In this document: positions 38,225 to 45,862 of the stretch, one piece after another | Position numbering within the stretch: position 1 is the first letter of the stretch | How the letters are laid out: each line of letters starts with the position of its first letter | Origin: Limosilactobacillus sp. | GTDB taxonomy: Bacteria; Bacillota; Bacilli; Lactobacillales; Lactobacillaceae | Assembly (NCBI GenBank): GCA_030530845.1 | Contig: JAUMUE010000009.1 | Span: forward strand, 1-47,535 | Reading direction: 5' to 3' | DNA: 47,535 bases | Position numbers and translations under genes: made by a program | Notes under the pieces: generated by a model | What the model was told of the DNA's origin: nothing | Database searches by the model: none | Seen by the model: the letters and a program-made list of their open reading frames with translations, nothing else

Positions 38225-39061
38225 TTATTCCGCCAAGAAACTGTTCAACTTTTCAGCAAACTGATCAGCGTATTGGAAGATTGAACCGTGACCAGCATTT
38301 GGATAGATCACTAATTGGCTGTCCTTGATCTTCGCGTGTAATTCGTAAGATCCCTTAGTTGGAACCTGCATATCATGTTCACCGTTAGCAATCAAAGTTG
38401 GTTGGGTAATAAAACTAAGGTCATCTGGCTTGTCCTTACCCCACTTCTTAATTGCGCGAAGTTGACGCAAGAAGCTAATCACCTTAATGTCCTTATCCTT
38501 ATTTTCGTCCTTTCGAGCATTCATCCGGTCAAGAACAATCTTTGCTTCCTTTGCACCTTGTTCATCATGAGTGTAGAAAATGTAGCGCTTAGGATCAACC
38601 TTTTCCTTCGCTGCTTTGAACATGAAGGAGAAAGTCTTTGGGGTAACCTTATCAACTTCTTCGCCACCACGAGCAGCAGTACCGGTCAAGGCGAGACGGT
38701 TAACTAATTGTGGTTCGATCTTAACTATTTCTTGTGCGATCATCCCACCCATTGAAAGTCCGAGAAGGTTAATCTTGTTATATCCGAGCGCATCAATGAT
38801 ATCAACTGCTTGTTGTGCCATGCCAGGAATTGTCTTGGCGACCTTTCCTTCACTACCGCCGACACCAGGCAAGTCAATTACTACGACATGGTTTTTCTTT
38901 GCAAGTAAGTCAAGCAATTCTGGATCCCATTGGTCTAAAGTGGCTGCTAAGTGCACCAACATTACCAGTGGGTATTCTGAATTCCCCTTACCTAATTCGC
39001 GGTATGCAATTTCCTTACCCTTTACATTTACATATAAGTTTTTAGTATCGATGTATCCCAT
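38225..39061 (-). CDS. Alpha/beta hydrolase
   Basis: This 278-residue protein has the alpha/beta hydrolase fold: the nucleophile elbow GLSMGGM (Ser near residue 103), the acid in ANGEHDMQVP and the histidine in NAGHGSIFQ, close to the end. A putative oxyanion region is LVHLAATLDQW. The substrate is unknown. The ATG at 39061 follows AGGAG by eight bases and is preferred over a GTG at 39070. It lies 11 bases after the oxidoreductase gene, so the two form an operon. Confidence 0.9.
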   Translation of the reverse strand: MGYIDTKNLYVNVKGKEIAYRELGKGNSEYPLVMLVHLAATLDQWDPELLDLLAKKNHVVVIDLPGVGGSEGKVAKTIPGMAQQAVDIIDALGYNKINLLGLSMGGMIAQEIVKIEPQLVNRLALTGTAARGGEEVDKVTPKTFSFMFKAAKEKVDPKRYIFYTHDEQGAKEAKIVLDRMNARKDENKDKDIKVISFLRQLRAIKKWGKDKPDDLSFITQPTLIANGEHDMQVPTKGSYELHAKIKDSQLVIYPNAGHGSIFQYADQFAEKLNSFLAE

Positions 39062-39072
39062 TTTCCACACTC

Positions 39073-40074
39073 CTACTTAAATTCCAAAACAGTCTTACCA
39101 CGAGAACCACCGCGGCTAATCTTTTCTAAAGCGTCATTAACATTTTCAAATGCAAAGACTTGATCAATTGATGGCTTGAGCTTAATTTCATCTAAAATGT
39201 TTGCAGCTTCTTGTAATTGTGCACCATTACTCTTCACGAAAATGAAGTAGTACTTCACACCATTCTTTTCCGCCATCTTGTCAAACTTGCGTCCAGCGAG
39301 CGAAAGGATGATTTGCTTCCACTTTGGCAAGTTCATTCTGCGAGCAAAGTCACCGTTTGGCATTGCAATTAATGAAACGATCTTGCCACCCTTCTTCAGG
39401 ATCTTCATTTGCTTTTCAGTCTCTTGCCGACCTAATGTATCAATTACATAGTCAACGTCTGAAACAACATTTGCGTAGTCTTCTTTCTTGTAGTCGATAA
39501 ATTGGTCAGCACCAAGAGCTTTCACACGTTCTTCTCCTGATCCGTTACCGTTCGTAATTACGGTTAACCCTTTTGCCTTAGCGATTGGAATAGCCATACC
39601 GCCCAATCCACCAGTGCCACCGGAAATGAAGATTGTCTTGCCTGGCTTAACATCCATCAATTCTAATGCTTGCATTACAGTCAATGCGGTAAGTGGAATT
39701 GCCGCAGCCTCAACATCAGACAAGTATTCCGGAACCTTAGCAAGTGCGTCTTGGTCAACAGCAACTTCTTCAGCGAATGCTCCGATTTGATCTAACGGGA
39801 GACGAGCAAACACTCTGTCACCAATTTGGAAGCCTTTTACGTCTGCACCGACAGCTTCGATTACCCCAACCAATTCATTACCAGCAACTTGTGGCATCTT
39901 GTAAGGTACAATCATCTTAACTTGACCGCGAGTAATCATGTTATCAAGCGGGTTAACTCCGGCAGTCTTCACTCGAACACGCACTTGATTTGGTGCTAAT
40001 TCAGGTGTCGCAATTTCTCTAATTTCTAAAGCAATGTCTGTTTTGTTGTACTTTGTGTGTAATGCAGCTTTCAT
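39073..40074 (-). CDS. NADPH-dependent quinone reductase-like oxidoreductase
   Basis: This is a medium-chain dehydrogenase/reductase of 333 residues without the zinc ligands of true alcohol dehydrogenases. The N-terminal half has AGVNPLDNMITRGQ and GNELVGVIEAVGADV; the Rossmann block is ISGGTGGLGGMAIPIAKAKG. NADPH and a quinone or enone are likely substrates by family. It is the first gene of a two-gene operon with the hydrolase. An operator-like TTGACTCTGATACAG lies 20 bases upstream, matching the site before the Rrf2 gene. Confidence 0.92.
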   Translation of the reverse strand: MKAALHTKYNKTDIALEIREIATPELAPNQVRVRVKTAGVNPLDNMITRGQVKMIVPYKMPQVAGNELVGVIEAVGADVKGFQIGDRVFARLPLDQIGAFAEEVAVDQDALAKVPEYLSDVEAAAIPLTALTVMQALELMDVKPGKTIFISGGTGGLGGMAIPIAKAKGLTVITNGNGSGEERVKALGADQFIDYKKEDYANVVSDVDYVIDTLGRQETEKQMKILKKGGKIVSLIAMPNGDFARRMNLPKWKQIILSLAGRKFDKMAEKNGVKYYFIFVKSNGAQLQEAANILDEIKLKPSIDQVFAFENVNDALEKISRGGSRGKTVLEFK

Positions 40075-40093
40075 TATTTATCTCCTTTTGTAC

Positions 40094-40108
40094 TTGACTC
40101 TGATACAG
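40094..40108. promoter_or_regulatory. Probable Rrf2 operator before the oxidoreductase gene
   Basis: TTGACTCTGATACAG matches the palindrome at 40601-40615 at 12 of 15 positions, with the best match in the right half. Confidence 0.5.
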
Positions 40109-40117
40109 GTACTTCTA

Positions 40118-40150
40118 ATTCTAAAAAAATAGATGATCAAACATCAATCT
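40118..40150 (-). terminator. Terminator of the Rrf2 gene
   Basis: AGATtGAT and ATCATCT form an imperfect hairpin followed by seven T on the minus strand, directly after the Rrf2 stop. Confidence 0.65.
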
Positions 40151-40151
40151 A

Positions 40152-40580
40152 TTAATCGCAATCCTTAGCTTCTGCGTATAAATTATCAATGATATCGCGA
40201 AGACTCTTGGAAGCAAGCTCTTTCTCTAGGTCAGATTCGACACTTGAAAAGATCGGCGTAATCGCTTTTTCAATATGCTTACCAACCGGACATTCTTCAC
40301 TTGGATGTTGGTGTACGTTGAACAAGCTAATGTGATCAATCTCTTGGGTTGCGTAGTAGATTTCCAGCAACGTAATCTGCGATGAATCCTTAACTAATTG
40401 GTAACCACTCTTACCTTGTTGTGACTCAATCAACCCCGAATTCTTTAACAAGGCGATCACTTTTCGAATATAACTTGCGTTGGTTCCGACACTCGTTGCC
40501 AAGTCTTGAGAGCTCAACTCTTCCTTGCTTTCGCTAATCATTGTAAGTACATGCAAAGCAACTGAAAATTTTGTGTCCAT
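40152..40580 (-). CDS. Rrf2-family transcriptional regulator
   Basis: The 142-residue protein begins MDTKFSVALHVL with a winged-helix DNA-binding domain (SQDLATSVGTNASYIRKVIALL, read in parts) and has a single conserved cysteine in EECPVGKHI, plus one near the C-terminus. It lacks the three cysteines of Fe-S types such as NsrR, so thiol or quinone sensing is more likely. AAGGTG lies six bases before the ATG at 40580; the longer frame has no support. A palindrome TTGTATCTGATACAA lies 21 bases upstream, as expected for self-regulation. Confidence 0.9.
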   Translation of the reverse strand: MDTKFSVALHVLTMISESKEELSSQDLATSVGTNASYIRKVIALLKNSGLIESQQGKSGYQLVKDSSQITLLEIYYATQEIDHISLFNVHQHPSEECPVGKHIEKAITPIFSSVESDLEKELASKSLRDIIDNLYAEAKDCD

Positions 40581-40600
40581 ATTTTTCACCTTGGTTATTC

Positions 40601-40615
40601 TTGTATCTGATACAA
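40601..40615. promoter_or_regulatory. Palindromic operator before the Rrf2 gene
   Basis: TTGTATC, T and GATACAA form a perfect 7+1+7 inverted repeat. A related copy stands before the neighbouring oxidoreductase operon. Confidence 0.65.
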
Positions 40616-40654
40616 ATACATGATATCTCCTCTTAATCTGATTGTCAACATTTA

Positions 40655-40687
40655 AAATAAAAAGCACCCTCATTTCTGAGGATGCTT
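40655..40687 (-). terminator. Terminator of the nucleoside hydrolase gene
   Basis: AAGCATCCTCA pairs with TGAGGGTGCTT (one mismatch) across a short loop and is followed by TTTTATTTTA on the minus strand, 16 bases after the stop codon at 40703. Confidence 0.85.
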
Positions 40688-40702
40688 AATAGTTATTGGG
40701 TA

Positions 40703-41611
40703 TTAATCCATTTCAGCAACACGTTCAATGAACCACTTGTTGAATGCATCTGCATCAATGTCTACACACACTTCTGCGTTAGTCTTTCCGTCATGGTATG
40801 CGCCACGAACGTCACCAACAGTACAACCGATAGCAGGACCTTCAGTTTGAACATCGATCCACATCTTCTTAGTAGTGAATGCTTCTGGGTGGAGCAAGTA
40901 GAAGATGGTGTTAACGTCGTGCATTGGGCGACCTTCATCAGTACCGTCGTTGTAGTGAGTGATCAATCCGTTAAGCATCTTACCCGTTTCGTTCAAGGTA
41001 GCGAGCTTAGCAATGGTGTCCTTGGTCAAGAGGGCCTTCAAGGTAACATCCAAGCCGACCATCACGATAGGAATACCGGCGTTGTACATGATGCGAGCTG
41101 CGTCTGGGTCAGTGAAGACGTTGAATTCGGCAGCACTAGTCATGTTACCGCCAGAGATGGAACCACCCATGGCAACGATCTTCTTAATGTGGCTCTTTAC
41201 TTCTGGGTATTGACTAAAGAGCAACGCAATGTTGGTGTATGAGCCAGTTGGAACAAGGATCACTTCATCTTCTGCCATGATTGCGTCGTGGAGTGCTTCA
41301 ACAGCAGTCTTGTCGATTGGCTTACCGTAATCTTCACCGAAGTCGTAACCTGGCATACCAGATTCACCGTGAACACGGGCTGCGTCTTCGAATGGCTTGA
41401 TTAATGGTTGTTCAGCACCGGCAGCAACAGGAATGTCCTTGCCGAAGAAGTGAACAATCTTCAATGCGTTGGCAGTGGTCTTGTCAACAGTAACGTTACC
41501 AGCAACAGCAGTAACTAATTTCAAATCTAATTCAGGAGCGTTGATCGCCATAGTCAAAGCAGCTGCGTCATCAATACCTGGATCTGTATCCATAATAATC
41601 TTTGTAGTCAT
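40703..41611 (-). CDS. Ribonucleoside hydrolase (RihC-like)
   Basis: The enzyme splits the N-glycosidic bond of ribonucleosides to give base and ribose. It has 302 residues. The calcium-binding N-terminal motif DTDPGIDDA is clear, with ALHDAI, PTGSYTNIALL and MGGSISGGNMTSAAEFNVF blocks later. The precise nucleoside preference is not clear. ATG 41611 follows AAGGGG by eight bases. It lies just downstream of nupC, and a likely cre element sits at its start, so sugar-dependent control is likely. Confidence 0.93.
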   Translation of the reverse strand: MTTKIIMDTDPGIDDAAALTMAINAPELDLKLVTAVAGNVTVDKTTANALKIVHFFGKDIPVAAGAEQPLIKPFEDAARVHGESGMPGYDFGEDYGKPIDKTAVEALHDAIMAEDEVILVPTGSYTNIALLFSQYPEVKSHIKKIVAMGGSISGGNMTSAAEFNVFTDPDAARIMYNAGIPIVMVGLDVTLKALLTKDTIAKLATLNETGKMLNGLITHYNDGTDEGRPMHDVNTIFYLLHPEAFTTKKMWIDVQTEGPAIGCTVGDVRGAYHDGKTNAEVCVDIDADAFNKWFIERVAEMD

Positions 41612-41634
41612 TTTCATTTCCCCTTATCTAAAAT

Positions 41635-41652
41635 CTTGCAAGCGTTTTCTAA
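41635..41652. promoter_or_regulatory. Probable cre site at the nucleoside hydrolase gene
   Basis: Read on the minus strand, TTAGAAAACGCTTGCAAG fits the CcpA consensus WWTGNAARCGNWWNCAWW with two mismatches. It lies 24 bases upstream of the hydrolase start. Confidence 0.5.
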
Positions 41653-41662
41653 ATTACCGGTT

Positions 41663-41690
41663 AAAAAAAGCAGCACAATGCTGCTTTTTT
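41663..41690 (-). terminator. Terminator of nupC
   Basis: AAAGCAGCA and TGCTGCTTT form a perfect hairpin flanked by A and T runs, five bases after the nupC stop. Confidence 0.85.
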
Positions 41691-41694
41691 ATTT

Positions 41695-42897
41695 TTACCA
41701 GGCAAACAAACCAACAAAGGCTGCTGACAGGAGTGATACTAAGATACCTGACAGGAATACGTAACCAATGTTAGATGCGATGTAGTCGTTGTCTTCCTTA
41801 GGAGCTAATCCCTTGAAGGCACCGATAATCATACCCAGAGTACCGAAGTTGGCAAATGAAGTGATGAAGACAGTAAGAACGGCCTTCAAGTGTTCTGGGT
41901 AGTGGTCGATAGTACCAGTAACCTTACCCATAACAACGAATTCGTTAGTAACTAACTTCATACCCATGTCTTGTGCCAAACTCCATGCTTGGTGAACTGG
42001 GAGACCCAGTAACCAGGAGAATGGGAACATGATGCAACCAACGATACTTTCGAGTGACAGAGGCTTCCAGAATGCACCAAGAATCTTGTCGATCATGGCA
42101 GCCAATGCAACGAAGGCCACAACGTTAGCGATGATGATAAGGATCAACTTACCAGCACCAAGGATTGAGTCACCCAAGAAGCTGAAGAATGGTTCCTTCT
42201 TACCGCCATCAGTGTTACCAATCTTTTCGATAGTATCTTCTTCAGGGGTAACAACAATAGGGTTCATCATACTAGAAGCAATCAATGCGTTGATGATGTT
42301 GATAGGAACAGCAGTCAAGATGTATTGACCAGGCATCATTTCGATGTATGAACCAAGAATTGATGCAGTAACACATGACATTGACATCATAGCGAGAGTC
42401 AAGTTACGTTCCTTACCCATCTTTTGTACTTGCATACCAGAAACGGCAAGGACTTCAGTGTTACCTAAGAACATCATTTCAACAGCAAAGAATGATTCGA
42501 ACTTTGGTTGACCAGTGATGAATGAGAGACCACGACCGATCCACTTGATAACCCATGGAAGGATACCAATGTAAGTCAAGATATCGAACAAAGGAACAAC
42601 CAAGAGGATAGGCATAAGAGCTGAACAGATGAAGTTCAAGTTCTTAGGGTCGTACCACTTACCGAATGCGAACACGGTACCTTCTGATGCGACACTAACT
42701 AACCATACGAAACCATCAGCGGCTGCCTTAACTCCGGCACGACCAGCAGCAGAACCAGTCAAGAACCATGCCAAAATCAAGTTCAGCACAACCATAATAG
42801 CAATCTTCTTCCAGTTGATGTTTTTGCGGTCCTTAGAGAAGGCAAAACCGATCAAGAGGAAGACAATCAAACCAAGAATGTTAATTCCAAGATACAT
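41695..42897 (-). CDS. nupC: NupC-type nucleoside permease
   Basis: This 400-residue member of the concentrative nucleoside transporter family imports nucleosides with a cation gradient. The core motifs are KFESFFAVEMMFLGNTEVLA (about 150-169) and MNPIVVTPEED, and the C-terminal repeat TNEFVVMGKVTG. The number and placement of membrane helices fit the family. AAGGAG lies 11 bases before the ATG at 42897, so the upstream GTG (42909) is unlikely. It pairs functionally with the nucleoside hydrolase downstream. Confidence 0.95.
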   Translation of the reverse strand: MYLGINILGLIVFLLIGFAFSKDRKNINWKKIAIMVVLNLILAWFLTGSAAGRAGVKAAADGFVWLVSVASEGTVFAFGKWYDPKNLNFICSALMPILLVVPLFDILTYIGILPWVIKWIGRGLSFITGQPKFESFFAVEMMFLGNTEVLAVSGMQVQKMGKERNLTLAMMSMSCVTASILGSYIEMMPGQYILTAVPINIINALIASSMMNPIVVTPEEDTIEKIGNTDGGKKEPFFSFLGDSILGAGKLILIIIANVVAFVALAAMIDKILGAFWKPLSLESIVGCIMFPFSWLLGLPVHQAWSLAQDMGMKLVTNEFVVMGKVTGTIDHYPEHLKAVLTVFITSFANFGTLGMIIGAFKGLAPKEDNDYIASNIGYVFLSGILVSLLSAAFVGLFAW

Positions 42898-42998
42898 GAT
42901 TGAATACACTCCTTAAAAATATATGTAAAACTTGGTGCCCCGCTCTACTTAAAATAACGAGATAATTGCTTTGTTCGACAAGGCACCTTGATGTTTAA

Positions 42999-43027
42999 AT
43001 CTTAACCCACTTAACTGTTAGTGTAAA
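42999..43027 (-). promoter_or_regulatory. nupC promoter
   Basis: TTTACA (43022-43027) and TAAGAT (42999-43004) are spaced by 17 bases on the minus strand. The leader to nupC is about 95 bases and can form a hairpin from GGTGCC and GGCACC. Confidence 0.6.
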
Positions 43028-43084
43028 GGCTTAAATTAGCGTCAGATTGTGAAATAAAGCCCTTTCATAAATTAATTTAGGCAG

Positions 43085-43144
43085 TAAAACGGTTTATCTA
43101 TTGATTTCATCAAACGTTTTACTCGCTTTGGAAACGTTCACAAA
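43085..43144. promoter_or_regulatory. LacI/CcpA-type operator cluster upstream of nupC
   Basis: Three LacI-family-like sites lie close together in the 479-base gap between nupC and the permease: TAAAACGGTTTA (43085-43096), TCAAACGTTTTA (43110-43121) and TTTGGAAACGTTCACAAA (43127-43144). The third fits the cre consensus with one mismatch. The first and second carry AGTAAAACG and CGTTTTACT as an inverted pair. No gene was seen in this gap. Confidence 0.55.
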
Positions 43145-43261
43145 ATACCGAAAAATTTATTTTTAAACAGACTTTGTGAAACGAACTTAATCATCTTCAC
43201 TCGGAACAAATTCACTCTATTTCTGTAATTCCTTAACATTGTTCGGAATTCGCAAATTAAA

Positions 43262-43320
43262 GTTTGTGTTTAAAGCCACAAACGGGAACTAGCATCAAAA
43301 TCAATCGGATGCTAGTTCCC
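43262..43320. other. Two adjacent perfect hairpins after the permease gene
   Basis: GTTTGTG pairs with CACAAAC (43262-43283) and GGGAACTAGCATC pairs with GATGCTAGTTCCC (43284-43320, 13 bp). They lie directly side by side, 57-115 bases beyond the permease stop. The T run expected of a terminator is weak on both strands. Confidence 0.6.
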
Positions 43321-43376
43321 GTCAGCGTTTGCAGAGAATTTATACAATCTATAACTATATTAATTTCTGAATATAT

Positions 43377-44735
43377 TTATTTGTTAACCTTAGCCTTCTT
43401 GGTCATACTGTAACCCGCTGCCAGCAAGATGAAGACGATGGTTGTCAGGATCATTGGGATTCGGGTTGCCTGGATGAACAAGAGAATTACCAAGACAGCC
43501 AAGAAGAAGATAATAGTAGCCCAGCTAGTGAGTGGGTAACCTGGCATCTTGAAGCTTTCGTTACCAGCTGGATGAGCCTTACGGTACTTCACGTGAGCAA
43601 ACAGGATAAAGAGCCAAGTGAAGACGAAAGTAATAGTAGAAATACTTGAGATAATTTCAAAGAAACCAGATGGAATAATGTAGTTCAATACAACGTTGAT
43701 AAAGAGAATCAAGGTTGAGAAAGTCAGCGCTTTAGTAGGAACGGCTTGTGGACTCAATTGCTTGAAACGCTTTGGAGCATTGTCGCTGCGAGCAAGTGCG
43801 TAGAGTGAACGCGAAGTTGAGAAGATCGCACTGTTAGTAGCTGACATTGCAGAAGTTAAAACAACGAAATTCAAGATACCAGCTGCGAATGGAATTCCGA
43901 TAGCGGCGAAAACTTGAACGAATGGACTGGAAGTTGCCTTAACGTGGAACCATGGGTAGATTGACATCAGTGCCATCATTGAACCGATGTAGAAAAGACC
44001 GATCCGGACAGGCAGTGTGTTAATCGCCTTTGGAATGTCCTTTTGTGGGTTCTTAGTTTCACCAGCAGTCAGACCAACCATTTCAATACCAACGAATGCG
44101 AATACAACCATTTGGAATGAAAGGATGAAACCGGAAAGACCAGTTGGGAAGAAACCACCGTTGTTTACCAAGTTACCAAGTGATACGGCGCGACCGCTAA
44201 CGTGAGCGTGCATGATGATCAATACCGCACCGACTGCGATCAGTGATACGATGGCGAGCACCTTGATTGTTGAGAACCAACTTTCCAGTTCCCCGAACAG
44301 ACCAACGTTGATCATGTTAATCAACATCAAGGTAACCACGATAATCAGCGGACCTGCCCACTGTGGTAGTGATGGGAACCAGTAGCGAAGGTAAATACCA
44401 GTCGCAGTCAAATCGGTCATCGCCAGTGTTAACCAACAAGCCCAGTACATCCAACCTGCAACGAATTCCCAACGATCACCGAGGTAAATGCGGATGGAAT
44501 CCATCACGGAAACACGAGAAGTATCTTCAAGAAGTAATTCCCCTAACGCCCGCATCATGAAGAAGATGAAGATACCGACGATCAGGTAAGACAGGATGAT
44601 TGATGGACCAGCGGCGTGGATGGCAGAACCGGACCCTAAGAAGAGACCCGTACCGATCGCCCCACCGATGGCAATCATCGTGATGTGTCGGCTCTTTAAC
44701 GAACGATTAAGTTTATGCTTCTGTTCTGAATTCAT
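43377..44735 (-). CDS. Amino acid permease (AAT/APC superfamily)
   Basis: This 452-residue transporter has about 12 membrane helices. The first helix carries MIAIGGAIGTGLFLGSGSAI (about 20-39), the substrate and sodium/proton site of the family. FAFVGIEMVGLTAGE and ALARSDNAPKRF are conserved. It resembles AAT-family transporters such as YbxG and ProY, but the substrate cannot be read from sequence. The ATG at 44735 follows AAGGAGGAC by six bases. A T-box leader precedes it, so expression follows the charging of one specific tRNA. Confidence 0.93.
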   Translation of the reverse strand: MNSEQKHKLNRSLKSRHITMIAIGGAIGTGLFLGSGSAIHAAGPSIILSYLIVGIFIFFMMRALGELLLEDTSRVSVMDSIRIYLGDRWEFVAGWMYWACWLTLAMTDLTATGIYLRYWFPSLPQWAGPLIIVVTLMLINMINVGLFGELESWFSTIKVLAIVSLIAVGAVLIIMHAHVSGRAVSLGNLVNNGGFFPTGLSGFILSFQMVVFAFVGIEMVGLTAGETKNPQKDIPKAINTLPVRIGLFYIGSMMALMSIYPWFHVKATSSPFVQVFAAIGIPFAAGILNFVVLTSAMSATNSAIFSTSRSLYALARSDNAPKRFKQLSPQAVPTKALTFSTLILFINVVLNYIIPSGFFEIISSISTITFVFTWLFILFAHVKYRKAHPAGNESFKMPGYPLTSWATIIFFLAVLVILLFIQATRIPMILTTIVFILLAAGYSMTKKAKVNK

Positions 44736-44782
44736 AGCTTTGTCCTCCTTAGGAATATAGTACAGCCGTCCGTAAACTGGAA

Positions 44783-44978
44783 TAAAAAAACGCCCCTGGC
44801 AATTAATTACCAGGGACGTTTCTAACGCGGTTCCACCCATCTTCGTAATCTAAAATCTAGACTACATCTCTCGGTCGATACAGGAACCACCCATTTTACG
44901 AACATGCCATATAGTTGGTCACCACTTTCAGCTACTGTGGTGCTCTCTGTTGTCCAACCAATTATTAGAAGTTACTCA
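44783..44978 (-). promoter_or_regulatory. T-box riboswitch before the permease
   Basis: On the minus strand the leader shows the stem I signature ACAACAGAGAGC, the sequence AGTAGCTGAAA, the T-box core GGGTGGAACCGCGTT (44824-44839) and the terminator AACGTCCCTGG/CCAGGGGCGTT with seven T (44783-44820). The specifier is unclear: it should lie in TTCGTAAAATGGG (44890-44902), and GTA (44897-44899, Val) or AAA (44894-44896, Lys) are the best candidates. Confidence 0.9.
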
Positions 44979-44980
44979 TA

Positions 44981-45008
44981 ATTATATCCAGACTCATTGG
45001 CATGTCAA
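44981..45008 (-). promoter_or_regulatory. Promoter of the T-box-permease transcript
   Basis: TTGACA (45003-45008) and TATAAT (44981-44986), both perfect consensus, are spaced by 16 bases on the minus strand. I see no strong terminator for the ABC transporter genes between here and 45118. Confidence 0.8.
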
Positions 45009-45117
45009 ATGGAATTTGGATATTTGGGGGAAATTACGAGTTTTTGAAAGCCTAACCATCCGCGATTTAATGCCCACACAGCGGATCGAAAATTTTTTCT
45101 GAAATATTCAGGACTTG

Positions 45118-45861
45118 CTAAACATTCAGAATTTTATTCAGGAAATTCTTCGTGTCTTCGTGTTCGGGATGTTCAAAAATTTGTTCTGGAGTACCTTGTT
45201 CACGAATTTTGCCGTCGTGGAAGAAGACCACACGATCAGCAACTTGCTTGGCAAAGCCCATTTCGTGTGTAACGACGATCATCGTCATACCTTCCTTAGC
45301 GAGGTCCTTCATGACAGAAAGTACGTCACCGACCATTTCAGGGTCCAATGCACTAGTAGGTTCATCAAACAACATAACATCAGGCTTCATCGCTAATGCA
45401 CGGGCGATGGCAACACGCTGCTTTTGACCACCAGACAGTGTCTTCGGATCAGCGTATGCCTTGTCCTTCAGACCAACGATTTCGAGGTAGTGCAATGCGT
45501 CCTTTTCGGCTGTTGCCTTGTCGGCCTTGCCTAATTGAACCGGAGCCAGTGTCACGTTATCGATTACGTTCATGTTAGGGAAAAGGTTGAAGTGCTGGAA
45601 CACCATACCAATGTTTTCACGGACGTGGTTGATGTCGACTGTTGGGTCAGAAATATCGTAACCATCAACGTAGACGTGGCCACTGTTAGTTGTTTCCAAA
45701 CGGTTTAAGCAACGGAGGAATGTACTCTTACCAGAACCGGATGGACCAATCATGCAGACCACTTCTTTTGGCTTAACGTTCAAATCAACGCCGGAGAGTA
45801 CTTCGTTGGTGCCGTAGCTCTTGTGTAAGTCTTTAACTTGTACCTTGTATTGTTTATCCAT
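45118..45861 (-). CDS. Polar amino acid ABC transporter, ATP-binding protein
   Basis: This GlnQ/ArtP-like ATPase powers amino acid import. It has 247 residues with Walker [13 protein letters not shown], the signature [15 protein letters not shown], Walker [15 protein letters not shown] and the H-loop VTHEMGFA. The ATG follows the stop of the permease fusion by one base, so the two genes form one operon. The substrate (glutamine, cystine or another polar amino acid) cannot be decided. Confidence 0.95.
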   Translation of the reverse strand: MDKQYKVQVKDLHKSYGTNEVLSGVDLNVKPKEVVCMIGPSGSGKSTFLRCLNRLETTNSGHVYVDGYDISDPTVDINHVRENIGMVFQHFNLFPNMNVIDNVTLAPVQLGKADKATAEKDALHYLEIVGLKDKAYADPKTLSGGQKQRVAIARALAMKPDVMLFDEPTSALDPEMVGDVLSVMKDLAKEGMTMIVVTHEMGFAKQVADRVVFFHDGKIREQGTPEQIFEHPEHEDTKNFLNKILNV

Positions 45862-45862
45862 A

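Noticed and set aside
45061-45117. Terminator after the ABC transporter ATPase gene
   Set aside because: Small stems (CTGAA/TTCAG, ATCCGC/GCGGAT) are present on the minus strand but without a following T run, so no terminator was called.
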